A program made the translations under genes and the position numbers. The notes beneath the pieces were generated by a model, which had not been told where the DNA came from, did not search any database, and was given only the letters and a program-made list of their open reading frames with translations. Shown here one piece after another: positions 1 to 10,024 of a stretch of DNA of 64,000 nucleotides; position 1 is the stretch's first letter, and every line of letters starts with the position of its first letter. The DNA comes from Erythroxylum novogranatense (lineage: Eukaryota; Streptophyta; Magnoliopsida; Malpighiales; Erythroxylaceae), in the NCBI GenBank assembly GCA_029891385.1, contig CM057230.1, positions 22,262,847 to 22,326,846 of the forward strand, written 5' to 3'.

Positions 1-1186
1 ATAGATGAAGAGGTGTATGTGAAACAACCACCTGGCTTCGAAGATGTTAAAAACCCAGACTATATCTATAGACTTCATAAAGCCTTATACAGCCTGAAGC
101 AAGCTCCTAGAGCTTGGTATGATCGTCTGAGTACCTTTTTAATAGAAAATGGTTTCAGTAGAGGTCAAGTTGATAAGACGCTCTTTAGGAAGAATTTTTA
201 GAATGATTTTATCTTAGTACGGATCTACGTTGATGATATCATTTTTGGTACTACTTCAAAAGAGTTCAGGCTTGAAGTTTCGAGAGTCTAATGAAGAAAG
301 AATTTGAAATGAGTATGATGGGTGAGTTAAAGTTCTTTCTTGGTTGCAAGTTACAAATCAAGAGAAGATCTTCATTCATCAACAAAAGTATGTGAAAGAG
401 TTGTTGAATAAATTTGATTTGAATAATGTGAAGCCTATGGCAACTCCGATGCATCCTTCAAACCTTTTGTCGAAAGACGAACTTGGTAAGAAGGTGGATC
501 AAACCCTATATAGAGGGATGATCGGTTCCTTATTGTATCTTACAGCAAGTATACCTGATATTTTGTTCAGTGTATGCTTGTGTGCAAGATTTCAAGCTGA
601 TCCTAGAGAGTCTCATTTTATTGCTGTTAAAAGAATTTTGAGATATCTCACAGGTACTACTGATCTTTGCTTAATGTTTGAGAAAGGTAAAGATTTCAGG
701 TTAATCGGATATTGCGATGCGGACTATGCCAGAGATAGAATCGAAAGGAAGAGCACAAGTGGAGGATGTCACTTTCTTGGAGGAAATCTAGTCTCCTGGT
801 CAAGCAAGAGATAAAGCTCAATTGCTCTATTAACCGCTGAAACAAAATATATGTCTGCCGCAAGTTGCTGCTCACAGACGTTGTGGATCAAGTATCAGCT
901 TGAAGACTATTCATTTCAAGAAGAGGAGATTCCAATCTATTGCGACAACACCAGTGCAATCAATCTATCAAAGAATCCAATTCAGCATTCCAGAGTGAAG
1001 CATATTGAAGTCAGACATCACTTCCTGAGAGACTATGTTCAGAGGAAAGTGGTGCTTCTACAGTTCGTTGAAACAGAACTTTAGTGGGCAGATATCTTCA
1101 CTAAACCACTGAGTGAAGAACGGTTCCAGAAGATAAGACGCAATCTTAACATGGTTATGTTAAGTGAACGGTCAGGACTAAAGTAA
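1..1186 (+). pseudogene. copia pol remnant: reverse transcriptase and RNase H
   Basis: The RT part shows the copia signatures [16 protein letters not shown] and the catalytic box YVDDIIFG. It is followed by the linker motif MKKEFEMSMMGELKFFLG and RNase H motifs (CDADYA, STSGGCHFLGG, the TAE-type segment near 835, and ADIFTKPL near 1090). The protein would polymerise cDNA and degrade the RNA template. It is broken by stops at 199-201, 812-814 and 1082-1084 and by frameshifts near 280 and 340 (frame 1 to 3 to 2). The last two stops stand where the family has Gln (CAA and CAG), so both are simple C-to-T changes. The reading ends at TAA 1184-1186 after the usual C-terminal SGLK-like tail. Confidence 0.88.
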
Positions 1187-1445
1187 CATCAAAACTAACG
1201 ACGTTAGTTACAGTGAGTTACAGATGGTAACTTCTCTCACAAGGAAGATTTTTGGAGGGAAAAATCTGATTATATCAAGGTTCTTAATGATTCTAGAACT
1301 CACCGGACTATAATCCTACAAGTAGACTGAAGGTGAAATTATTGCGGTCTTTTCAACATCTTCTGACGGTTCATTTCTACTTTACCAATTCTCTCAAAAC
1401 ATCTCACTCAAAAAGTTCTCCAGAAGACAGTTTTTGCTCTACACA

Positions 1446-3715
1446 ATGGAAGCAGCTATGATTTATGGAAGACATGTGAACTTTGAGTCACTAAGAAGAG
1501 ACGGCATGAATGTAGAACCAGAAATCATAAGAGCTGGTTGGAGGAACTTCTTCCAGACGCAAGAACCTGTATACACCAATGAGGTATATGAGTTTTGGAA
1601 GAAAGCTCAACAAATAGACAACACCATCGTATCTTCTGTAGATAGAATATCTGTTGTTGTGACAAAGGAGCTTATAAAGAAGGTGATCGATTATCCATCG
1701 GTTGGTGAGAAACTGTCTACCAAGGCCGGATGGATGTCCCAAGTCGGTATGAAAGAGGAAGATATCAGAAGGCAACTATATGGCACAAATGATCCATGGG
1801 AGAGGAAGACATCCAATTTGATTCCAAAGGCTAGGGTGCTTCACGCAATTTTGTTTAATTGCATTCTACCCTTTTGGTGACCACTCTGGATGAACAATGT
1901 CTGTTCTACCTACTGAATCGAAATCCCATAGATCTACCTTTCTCGATCCTTCATTATATGATTAAGGGGATAAAGGAATCATCTAGTTATCCTTATGGTA
2001 TGCTTCTGACGAGGATTTTTAGAATCGTATTAAATCGCACTAAGGAAATAGAAGAATTGTTCTGTGAAGAGCAAGATCGATGCACACACAATACGGCGAA
2101 TGGGTGCGAGCACGAGAAAAGGCCAAGTCGACTCTTCAAGGAAGTCAAGAACCGAGGGGAGCGCCAGATCAAGAAGACTCCGCTCAAGTTCTCAATCTCC
2201 AAAGGAGTACCAGATCGCTCATGGATGAACTAAGGAGAGTGTTAGAAAGACCTCTCATGAAACAGGCGAGTCCTCATCTCAAAGAAAGCCAATCCCAGAG
2301 GACAGAACAAAGTGAGCCAAAAAGACGAGGAGAAAGTCTTTTGAGCGAAGTCGTGAAGAAAGCAAAGAGATCACCAAAGATTAGGACTCTGAGGCAACAA
2401 GAAGAAAAGATTGCCAAAGAACAGACTCGAGAAGAAACCTCTAAATCTTGTGCACCCAAAGCCACAAGATCCTTAGTCTCTATTCTGGAAGATGATATGG
2501 CCAGAAAAACCAAAGAGACTAAGAGGAAGAGAAAATCAAAATCTGATAGAGGAAAATCTCCAACAAAGAAATCGGTAAGACTGACTGAAGCAAAGACAAA
2601 GACTAAGAAGGTTAGTCGAAAGAAGATCATTTCAACTGCTGAGGAAGTTAGTCAACAGAAAGAAACTATTGATGTTGTTCGAGAAGAAACACAAACTGAG
2701 TAGTATACAGTTCAGGAAACCCCTATTGTTCAACAGGAGGAACCAGTGGAGGAAAGCACGGTTCAGGAAACACCTATTGGTCAACAGGAGGAGCCAGTAG
2801 AGGAAAGCCCGGATCAGGTGACTCCTACTGAAGCACATCAAGAGGCAACAACAGTATCAGATTCAGATGATGATAAACCGTGTCTGATGGTATACAACTA
2901 CCATAAGTTTTTTAGGAAACAGAAGTTGAAGATAAAAATGGTGGAAGTAGTTACCAGACAAAGGACTGCTATTGTAATCGGTGTTCAACCAGTGAAGAAG
3001 ATAGTAGCTGTGGTACGGCCTATGGAGATTAATAGTAACACATGGCAGTTACTCAAAGAAGACTAAAAGATCTTCTACGATACTTTGGGGTTTCTTTGCT
3101 ACTATGTCATATCCTTCAAAACGTCCCCCGCCATCCAGGTACTATTTTCCCAATCACAGAAAACACAAATATAATGGTTGCACCAGATATACAACCAAGA
3201 TATCCACTAAATTTGACTATGGGGAAGTCAAAATTATTTCCTGAAGATGATGCCAGTGATGATCTGTCCGCATATCAAATTGCAGAAGAAGTGCGAAGAA
3301 TTGATGAGGCATGCGCTTCTAAACAAGATCCAGAAAAAGCGAGCTGCAGCTATACTAATAAAGAGGAAGACTGTCCAGTAGGGGGAAGAATAAGAACAGG
3401 AACATTTATTGAGTTCCTTGTTTAAGCGCTTCTACGATTAGCCCTTTGTCTAATACACTGTCTATACAAACACAAGCATTACCCTCGCAAGGAAGGCGAT
3501 TGTTGATCTTTGCTGTTCCTTTTGACTTAAATCTTCTGAAGTCTGAAACGCTCATTCGTCCACCTACCTTTAAGATCAATGAAGACTACATTCCATCCTC
3601 GATGCTTACACTACCTCAATTCCTTTCTCCTCCATCGCGAGATGTTGATCAAGCCTCCTCATCAAATGATCCACCGGATGAAGTTAGCGATTACGTGGTG
3701 AACTCAACGACATGA
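1446..3715 (+). pseudogene. env-like third ORF of the copia element (plant transposon protein domain), broken
   Basis: Translation from the ATG at 1446 resembles the 'putative plant transposon protein' domain of plant retroelement third ORFs: an N-terminal RAGWRNFF-like segment, then LDEQCLFYLLNR and YPYGMLLTRIF around 1885-2025. A long charged Lys/Glu-rich region follows (2080-2700). Then come two copies of a 17-residue VQETPI-type repeat (2710-2811) and an acidic SDSDDDK patch. Frameshifts occur near 1880 and 2080-2230, and a TAG stop lies at 2701-2703. Further shifted frames (3042-3425, 3446-3715) probably belong to the same ORF, but I recognise no domain in them. The product's role is unknown; env-like is a positional label only. 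Confidence 0.6.
2710..2811 (+). repeat. 51-bp tandem duplication inside the env-like ORF
   Basis: Two 51-bp units (2710-2760 and 2761-2811) differ at a few bases and encode two copies of a 17-residue Gln/Glu-rich segment. The length is a multiple of three, so the frame is kept. Confidence 0.85.
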
Positions 3716-3954
3716 AGGAGACGGTGAATGATCCGAAAAGATGATAGCGAGCTGGCAAGAGCCGTAATCATTAATCATTTTTATTATAACAAATAGGGGA
3801 GAGCAGAAAAGAAGAAAATAAATGTAAGAGGAGAGGATGTTCAGACAAAGAAGGTGTGACCACGGTGAGATGAAGAAAGGAAGAAGATAAGTTTTGTTTT
3901 ACTTTGCAACATCTCAGAATTTTGTTTTCTTTTCTTGTATATAATTTGTTATAC

Positions 3955-3967
3955 TCAAAAGGGGAGA
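3955..3967 (+). other. polypurine tract of the copia element
   Basis: An uninterrupted purine run (AAAAGGGGAGA) lies directly 5' of the TG that opens the 3' LTR. This is where plus-strand priming occurs in LTR retrotransposons. Confidence 0.8.
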
Positions 3968-4154
3968 TTGTTAAGTCAAAATGACTTTACATAAATATGA
4001 TTTTGATGTATAACAAAAGAGATCAAATACAAAGAAAAACAAAATGTATTTAAGAAGTCGGACACGCATAAGCTCGTACATAGGCGAAGTTGAAATAATC
4101 AAGTCGGATACGATTTAACTCGCATACGCATTTAAGTTGAAATAACTGAAGTCG

Positions 4155-4388
4155 AACACAGACGCAGACGCAGACGCGGACGCAGATGCAAAGCAAAAGC
4201 AGAAGCAGACGCAGACGTAGATGCACAGCAGACACAGATGCAAAGCAGACGCAAACGCAGACGCAGATGCACAGAAGACGCACACGCAGATGCAAAGCAG
4301 ACGCAGACGCAAATGCAGATGCAAAGCAGACGCAGACGCAGACGCAAATACAAAAGCAGACGCAGACGCAGAAAAGAAGAAGACGCAA
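4155..4388 (+). repeat. degenerate GACGCA hexamer array in the LTR
   Basis: About 230 bp of GACGCA units with variants (GATGCA, AAGCA interruptions) lies in U3, upstream of the TATA box. Because the period is a multiple of three it is open in several frames on both strands, which produces false ORFs of Arg/Gln/Asp on one strand and Ala/Ser/Val/Cys on the other. Confidence 0.9.
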
Positions 4389-4487
4389 GAGTCGGCCGAA
4401 AGAATTACGTAACTCAACTGATTAACCGTTTCTTTAAAGATTCAAGATTCAAGATTCAAGAATCAAGAAGCAGTTGAAGACGAAGGC

Positions 4488-4495
4488 TATAAATA
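4488..4495 (+). promoter_or_regulatory. TATA box of the copia LTR
   Basis: TATAAATA lies about 520 bp into the LTR. This would be the U3 core promoter, with transcription expected to start about 30 bp downstream. Confidence 0.6.
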
Positions 4496-5048
4496 CAAGT
4501 CAAAGTTGAAGATTGCAAAGTTACAAAAAAGTGATATACACAAAGAGTTACAAAAAATTACATACGTACAAATACTTACACAAAATAGCGAGAAAAATTA
4601 CTACGTGAAAAAGTGATTTAGCTTAGTACTATTTTTCTGTAACAAAGTGTTCAAATATTTTTCTGAGAAGAAAAGTTATACAGATAGCCTGCAGAGGCTA
4701 AGTGTGAAAGAATCTTGGTTGTAGAGACACGAAGAGGCTCAAGTAAAGAATACTTGTAACGATTGAAGAGATAGTGAAATCTCGTAAGAAACTCGAGGAT
4801 CGGACGTAGCCCACGGTTTGGGGTGAACCAGATAAATCTTCGTGTCTACCACTCTTACTCTCTATCTCTATTTTAGTTTCAAATTTTATCATTACTTACT
4901 TTTTATATACATAGTATTGAAAAGTTTGATTAATCGAGAATCTATAAAAATTTATAAAGAATTTTATTTCTAACAAATAGTTCAAAAGATTTATAAAAGG
5001 GAATACACAATTCAATCCCCCTTCTTGTGCATTCTAATATTGTTTTCA

Positions 5049-6304
5049 AGTCTTTGTCAGATTAACGCAGATTCACTTGGTTTCGGATCATGGAAGCTAA
5101 TGCTAACTAGAGCGTACTGTGAGTAGAACTAGATGGTCTTACTTTATTGTTTGTTTTGTTTATGTTATGAATTGAGTGATTATGAATATTCGTGAAAGTG
5201 ATTTGATCGTTGAATTACAGACAATGAAGGTCCGATGATTGTGATATATGAATGAGATATTGCAGTGCTAATTATATGTGAATGTGATGAACTAAATGCT
5301 TTATGATATGAATGTATGATCACAAAGTGTTCTCAACATAAATGTTAAATGTCGGACTAAGGTCCGATGATATATGATAGTAAATAAGTGATCATATGTG
5401 ATTGATGTATTTTACTACATGAATGCATGAAAGATAAAAGCAGTTGTGACCAGAGTAGCCAACTTGAAAAGAGCTTTAAGCTCAGTTATGAGCATCAGAG
5501 CCTCAGGCTCAACGTTTAATGAACCCAGTATCCCTAACAGGTACGGGACAGTTATCAATGAGCCCGATATGGGACAGTTATCAATGAGCCCGATATGGGA
5601 TAGTTATAGGCACTCGGTCACAACAAAAAAATAAATGAAAGTGAGTCTCACGTGCATTGTGTATGAACATTGATATGTATGTTCCAAATGAACAAAATGA
5701 ACTGCGTGACTGCTCTGAATGTGAATTGCGAAATAAGTGATCAAAATGATTTGTGATGTTATTTGATTATGATTGAAATGATGTGAATTAAGTGATGGCA
5801 TGATCTATATGTGTTTTATGATTGAGTGAGCCATCGAGGATGGTCACTCACTGAGTTTACAAAACTCACCCAAAATTTGTAACTATTTTTCAGGGCTCAA
5901 AAGAGTTAACCCGTTGGTCAAACGGGAGTATAGCTACTGCATTCAAGTAAGAGGTAGAGGTTGAGATCAGTCGGCGTCTGCACTTATACTTTCTCATTTA
6001 TGTATTCAAAAACTTTTGTATAATGTGTATTTGAATAAGTTTTTCCATGTAATAATTGTCCATAATGGAATGGCTTGTAAACGAGAATGAATTGGAGTGT
6101 AGTGTTAACAAATGTGATTTTTATGTTATGAAAGAAAAGATTGGGTCGATTTCGATTACTGATTTCTGCATATGCTTATATTGAAAAAAAATTATATTAA
6201 CTTTTCGAGAATTTTGACCGTTCTAGCATGTCACCCTCACGGGGCATATACTTGGATATCACTCAGGATGTCGGGTACGTGTCTTATGGGAGTGCGGTGC
6301 TACA
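5049..6304 (+). repeat. LTR-A: 3' half of a large Gypsy-type LTR, 5'-truncated
   Basis: This stretch is a divergent homologue of the 3' half of LTR-B (14848-17593, opposite strand). Shared landmarks in the same order are a GTGAGT donor-like site (5119-5124), an AAGAGC/GAGCTC-rich segment near 5465-5520, a CATCGAGGATGG-like block ending in ACTCACCCAAAATT, and TTTTTCAG (5887-5893). It ends in GCTACA at 6304, like CACTACA in LTR-B. No internal retroelement genes are attached. The missing 5' half is explained if the SIRE-like element inserted here. A 26-bp tandem duplication lies at 5551-5602. Confidence 0.65.
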
Positions 6305-6997
6305 GATTTTGTTTGGAGAGAGAAACCTATCTTACTTAGATTACTGGAAACAAAAGTAAGGTTGGAGAATCTAAATAAGTTAAATATTTTGGATCCTCAA
6401 TGGAGAGTCTTTTCTAATCATACTCATCATGCTTATGGAAGGATCACCATATGTTACAACTCAGAGGAGTTTAAAGTGGAACTCCTCGAAGTAACTGAAC
6501 AACTTATGCACTTTCACATTCTAATACTGCAAGGGAATGTCGATCTAAATGTCTCTTTTATTGATGCAAGCAATTTTGAATTTCAACGTCGCGATCTTTG
6601 GAACACCATCCAACATATTAATGCCACCATTAATAAAACATGGCTTATTTGTGGGGATTTCAATTCCATTCTTTATGCAACAGAAGCTCAGGGTACTATC
6701 AGTCTCAGGACTTCCTCAACAAACTTGTGGGAGTGTGTTGAACATGTAAGGTTAACTGACCTAAAATTCATTGGCCACTCTTTCACATGGTCAAACAAAC
6801 AACAGGCTAGATGGTTCATTCGGAAAAAACTAGACAGAGCTCTTGTTAATGATCTTTGGCTTCAACACTTTCCCAACAGCCTAGCTAATTTTTTGGATCC
6901 TTTGTTTTCGGATCATACACCCATCCTTATGTTGAAGTTATCTACTCGTACTGCTAAACACCACCCTTTTCGATTCAACAACTATCTAGTTTAGGAT
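6305..6997 (+). pseudogene. LINE-A APE-type endonuclease domain
   Basis: The frame runs from the LTR-A border and includes the metal-binding LLETKV segment (about 6340-6360), WLICGDFN (about 6643-6665), FTWSNKQ and the C-terminal SDHTPI motif (about 6910). These are the conserved landmarks of the apurinic-endonuclease-like domain that nicks the target DNA for target-primed reverse transcription. The first roughly 40 residues, with the Asn of the N-terminal WN motif, are missing. The frame ends in TAG where the family continues towards RT. Confidence 0.8.
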
Positions 6998-7979
6998 CCT
7001 GGTTTTGCTATTGCTTGCAAAGATGGAGTTCTACACAATATCAGAGGGACAAAACAATATTGTTATACACAGAAGTTAAAAGTTATTAAGCAACAACTAA
7101 AAATTCTAAACTCTTCCAAAGTGCCTACTGCTAAAGTTATCAACAAAACCCAATTGGAATTGACAAGAGTTCGGACTTTATTATCCTCCAATCCAGACAT
7201 CCAACCTTTAATTGATCAGGAGAAGCTTACTCTCTCAATTTACCTTCAAGCAATAAGTAATCATTCCTCACTATTGCAACAGAGAGCTAAGGTGAATTGG
7301 TTACAGGATGGGGATAGCTGCACCCAATTCTTCTTCCATTCCATACTAGCCTGAAAGAATAGCAACAAAATATTTTCCATCACTTCCCATAATGGCACTA
7401 TCATCACGAACCCGAAGGAAATACATGAAGAAGCATTCAAATTCTTTAGCTCTTCCCTTGGTACTAATATATCAACTAATATTTCAAGTAGAGACCTCCA
7501 TCATCTTAACTTGCACCAAATTTCTCCTACAGATTTTACTCTGTTAACCAAGCCAATGGAGGACAATGAGATTGAGAAATGTTTTTTTGAAATGAATGGA
7601 AAGAAAGCCTTGGGCCCCGATGGACTTAATGGTTACTTCTACCAACATTCTTAGAATATAATTGGTGGCTTTGTTAAGGAGGAAATTCATGAATTCTTCA
7701 GACTTGGAGTTCTTCTTAAGGAAATCATCAAAACATTCTTATGTTTGATTCCTCAACTTATGCATTTTCTAAGAGCTTCTTCTTCTTTTCCTTTAAGAAC
7801 TCAGATGAATTCATTCATAGAAGGAAGTGGTGGGAATTTTCCTAGAAGCCTAACTATCCTCCCACTCCACAGGAACCTGATATATTTTTCTGGAAAGGTA
7901 TTCCAATAGAGAAGCTCACTAACAGAGTTATTTGTGAAAACTTACGCAAACATTAACACGCAGTTCCTTGGGGCACTAA

Positions 7980-8440
7980 GGTATGGAATAAGCACTTAAC
8001 ACCGAGAATATCTTTCATCTACTGGTTAGCTATTCAGAACAAGCTTTCTATAGCAGACCGAATTCCATATATCCAAATGGATAGAAACTGTACAATGTGT
8101 TCCATGCAAAGTGAATCTTGCAATCATCTCTTTTTTTAATGTCCTTTTGACAAGGCTATATGGGATTATATCACTGCTTCTTGTTATTGGATAAATCCAG
8201 GAACTACCATCTTGGAGATTACAACTGGACTCTCTGCACAATCACCAATCCACATCATTATCTTGGGCATCTGTATTTACAGGTTATGGCAAGAACGGAA
8301 TCTCCGACGTTTCAATCATCAATCATCCATTAAAGAGTGTTTGATATCCTTAATTTTAGAAGAGATTTGGGAGATCATTATGACTAAGAAGCTACACCAA
8401 AGATGCAGTCCAATTGTACACTCCTCTTTACATATTTAAG
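7980..8440 (+). pseudogene. LINE-A C-terminal zinc-binding domain (zf-RVT type)
   Basis: Translation gives KHLTPRISFIYWLA, then CTMC followed by CNHLFF and CPF: the CxxC...HLF..C layout of the reverse-transcriptase zinc-binding domain of plant LINEs. A stop interrupts it between HLFF and CPF (about 8139). The tail runs to a stop at 8437-8439. It follows the internal deletion that removed most of the RT. Confidence 0.75.
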
Positions 8441-8698
8441 GATCTCCTTGGAAAGCAGCTCATCTTAGCACATCTTCGAATGGGGTTGCCAAGGCATCAA
8501 TGAACTGATCAAATTGAAGCATACATTTCCAATCATTATCGAAGTTCCAACGATATCGCGTTATGTTTCCTGACGATATTTTTACTAATATGAATAGATA
8601 GGTTTCCTTACTTTTGTCAACTCGAGCTATACCTAGAACTCTCTTATATTTGTAACTTATCCTATTTCGTTTAATCATATTTATTTTTCAAAAAAAAT

Positions 8699-8989
8699 TG
8701 GAAAACAAACATTAAATTATTATAACATTTAACTAAAGCATGCATGCTTTTATCAAAACCAAAATTAACACAGTAGCAAACCACTATCAACATATATATA
8801 ATCCAATCATTAGTTATACTTTAAATTTGTAACTCAAAGAATCCAACTTTAAAATGGACATTAACACAGAATTTAATTATTCAGTTAAAGACTTTGCCTA
8901 ACAAAAATTCACATAATTGTATTTATACGTATATTTAGGCCATTATGATGCTTTCCATCAAACTAAAAATGAAATTGTCACATGTGGTA
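8699..8989. other. intergenic, AT-rich, no gene seen
   Basis: No coding frame or repeat end is recognised. A short segment near 8845-8870 resembles the 50-bp unit found at 9471-9569. Confidence 0.6.
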
Positions 8990-9469
8990 ATCAATGGACC
9001 AATTTTGTTACGTTTAACGAAAATGACATCGTTTGGTAACGACATCATTTTCAATTTTACAAAAATGCTGAAGACGAAGCTAACGGTGCCGCTTAAATTT
9101 TAATTTTACTGACGGAATACACTTTTGTCGGTATACCCTGATTCATTTATATTTTATTAAAAATATTGCAGTCGAAGCAAACGACGACGTTTAACTTTTA
9201 ACTTTACCAACAGAATACACTTCCGCTGATAAACGACGACACTTATTTTGTTGCCTATCAATGGTGATTCCTATTCCGTCGCTATATTCTATCGTAAAAA
9301 TCAGCGGGATAATTTCCCATCTAGCTCTACCAATGGATATTTTGTCCATCAGAAATTACCATATATTATGACAATTTTACCAATAGAATGTGATTTTACG
9401 TCACTAATTTTCAACGGTGTTGTTTCCATCGGTAATTTTCCATCAAAAATTGGTAATTTTCTTATAGTG
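8990..9469 (-). mobile_element. degraded CACTA-type element, one end only
   Basis: The right end reads TTTTCTTATAGTG (9457-9469), the reverse complement of CACTATAAGAAAA, a CACTA-superfamily terminus. The preceding 480 bp contains scattered ACGACG/CGTCGC and ACCGATGG-type subterminal motifs like those of the element at 10025-11425. No matching left terminus was found, so the element is truncated. The left limit given is approximate. Confidence 0.6.
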
Positions 9470-9470
9470 T

Positions 9471-9569
9471 ACCTTAAATGGAAATTAACAGGTATTGAGG
9501 CACTTAAGCTACATATAACTACTTTAAATGGACATTAAGAGGTATTGAAGCTGCTAAGTTACATATAAC
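9471..9569 (+). repeat. 50-bp tandem duplication next to the CACTA end
   Basis: Units 9471-9520 and 9521-9569 both read like CTTTAAATGGA...CATATAAC with a handful of differences. Confidence 0.8.
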
Positions 9570-9958
9570 ATAAACCGAATCATATAACAATAAATAATGT
9601 AGAACTCAATATATAAACTAGGAGAATTAACTTCAGACATTATCTTTCAACAACTTGTTGCATCATCAGGTCCTTGTAGGTGCTGGGAAGATATAATGTG
9701 TTTAGTTAGCTAAAAGGGTCATTATTATGTTATATTCCATCTTCAAGCTCACAACCACATTAAAAACACACAACTTATAAAAACATGCTTTAAGATTATT
9801 AAAAAATAGAGAGAGAGATACATCAACCCTTATAAGCAAAAGAAAAGGAATAAATGAGAGGCAGAGATGAGTTTATATGGCAGCAACCTTCTTGAACGAA
9901 TATAGCTTAATTAGGCTATGATTTAGAAAAATCATACAAATATATAGACTTTTGGTTA

Positions 9959-10024
9959 GAAATTCTAAAACATAGAGAAAGAAAACGTAACCAATAAATA
10001 TATTTCTTGTAGCGAGTGGTAAAT
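9959..10024 (+). pseudogene. copia gag fragment 1 (left of the CACTA insertion)
   Basis: Translation EILKHRERK..IYFL.RVV matches the FEILKMKEGES..YF.RV core of plant copia gag (UBN2-type) proteins. It contains two in-frame stops. The frame continues across the CACTA element after one copy of the AAT target duplication is dropped: the next codons (11426 on) give NQMK, as in the family. This continuity is the main support for such a short piece. Confidence 0.55.

Larger units (their letters stand above)
1..5048 (+). mobile_element. Ty1/copia retrotransposon, SIRE/Maximus-like, 3' part
   Basis: The window opens inside the reverse transcriptase of a copia element. In order follow the RNase H end of pol (to 1186), an env-like third ORF (1446 to about 3715), a polypurine tract (3955-3967) and a 3' LTR (3969 to about 5048). 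A third ORF downstream of pol is typical of the SIRE/Maximus lineage of plant copia elements. All coding parts carry stops and frameshifts, so the copy is dead. The 5' LTR, gag, integrase and the start of RT lie outside the window. The right end abuts LTR-A at a point where LTR-A lacks its 5' half, which suggests insertion into it. Confidence 0.85.
3969..5048 (+). repeat. 3' LTR of the SIRE-like copia element
   Basis: It starts with TGTTAAGTC immediately after the polypurine tract. It holds a long hexamer array (4155-4388), a short AAGATTC tandem repeat (4436-4470) and a TATA box (4488-4495). The 3' end is inferred, not proved: TTTTCA at 5043-5048 is used, but CA at 5030-5031 is also possible. 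The 5' LTR that would settle it is outside the window. Confidence 0.7.
6305..8698 (+). mobile_element. LINE-A: L1-type non-LTR retrotransposon, ORF2 remnant
   Basis: The body starts inside the ORF2 endonuclease, directly after LTR-A. It holds endonuclease (6305-6994), a linker with the KVNWLQDGDSCTQFFF motif (about 7285-7340), and the start of RT with KALGPDGLNGYFYQ (about 7600-7650). After an internal deletion near 7760-7790 comes the zinc-binding C-terminal domain (about 7980-8440). ORF1 and the core of RT, including the catalytic FADD box, are absent. An A-run at 8690-8698 may be the poly(A) tail. LTR-A probably inserted into this LINE and removed the start of ORF2 from view. Confidence 0.8.

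Noticed and set aside
1491..1775. Minus-strand frame over the env-like ORF, and similar opposite-strand frames at 2274-2630 and 2632-2841
   Set aside because: Shadows of the plus-strand frame; no domain on the minus strand.
4050..4477. Long overlapping frames on both strands rich in Arg/Gln/Asp or Ala/Ser/Val/Cys
   Set aside because: They are translations of the GACGCA hexamer array in the LTR; a period that is a multiple of three stays open in several frames.
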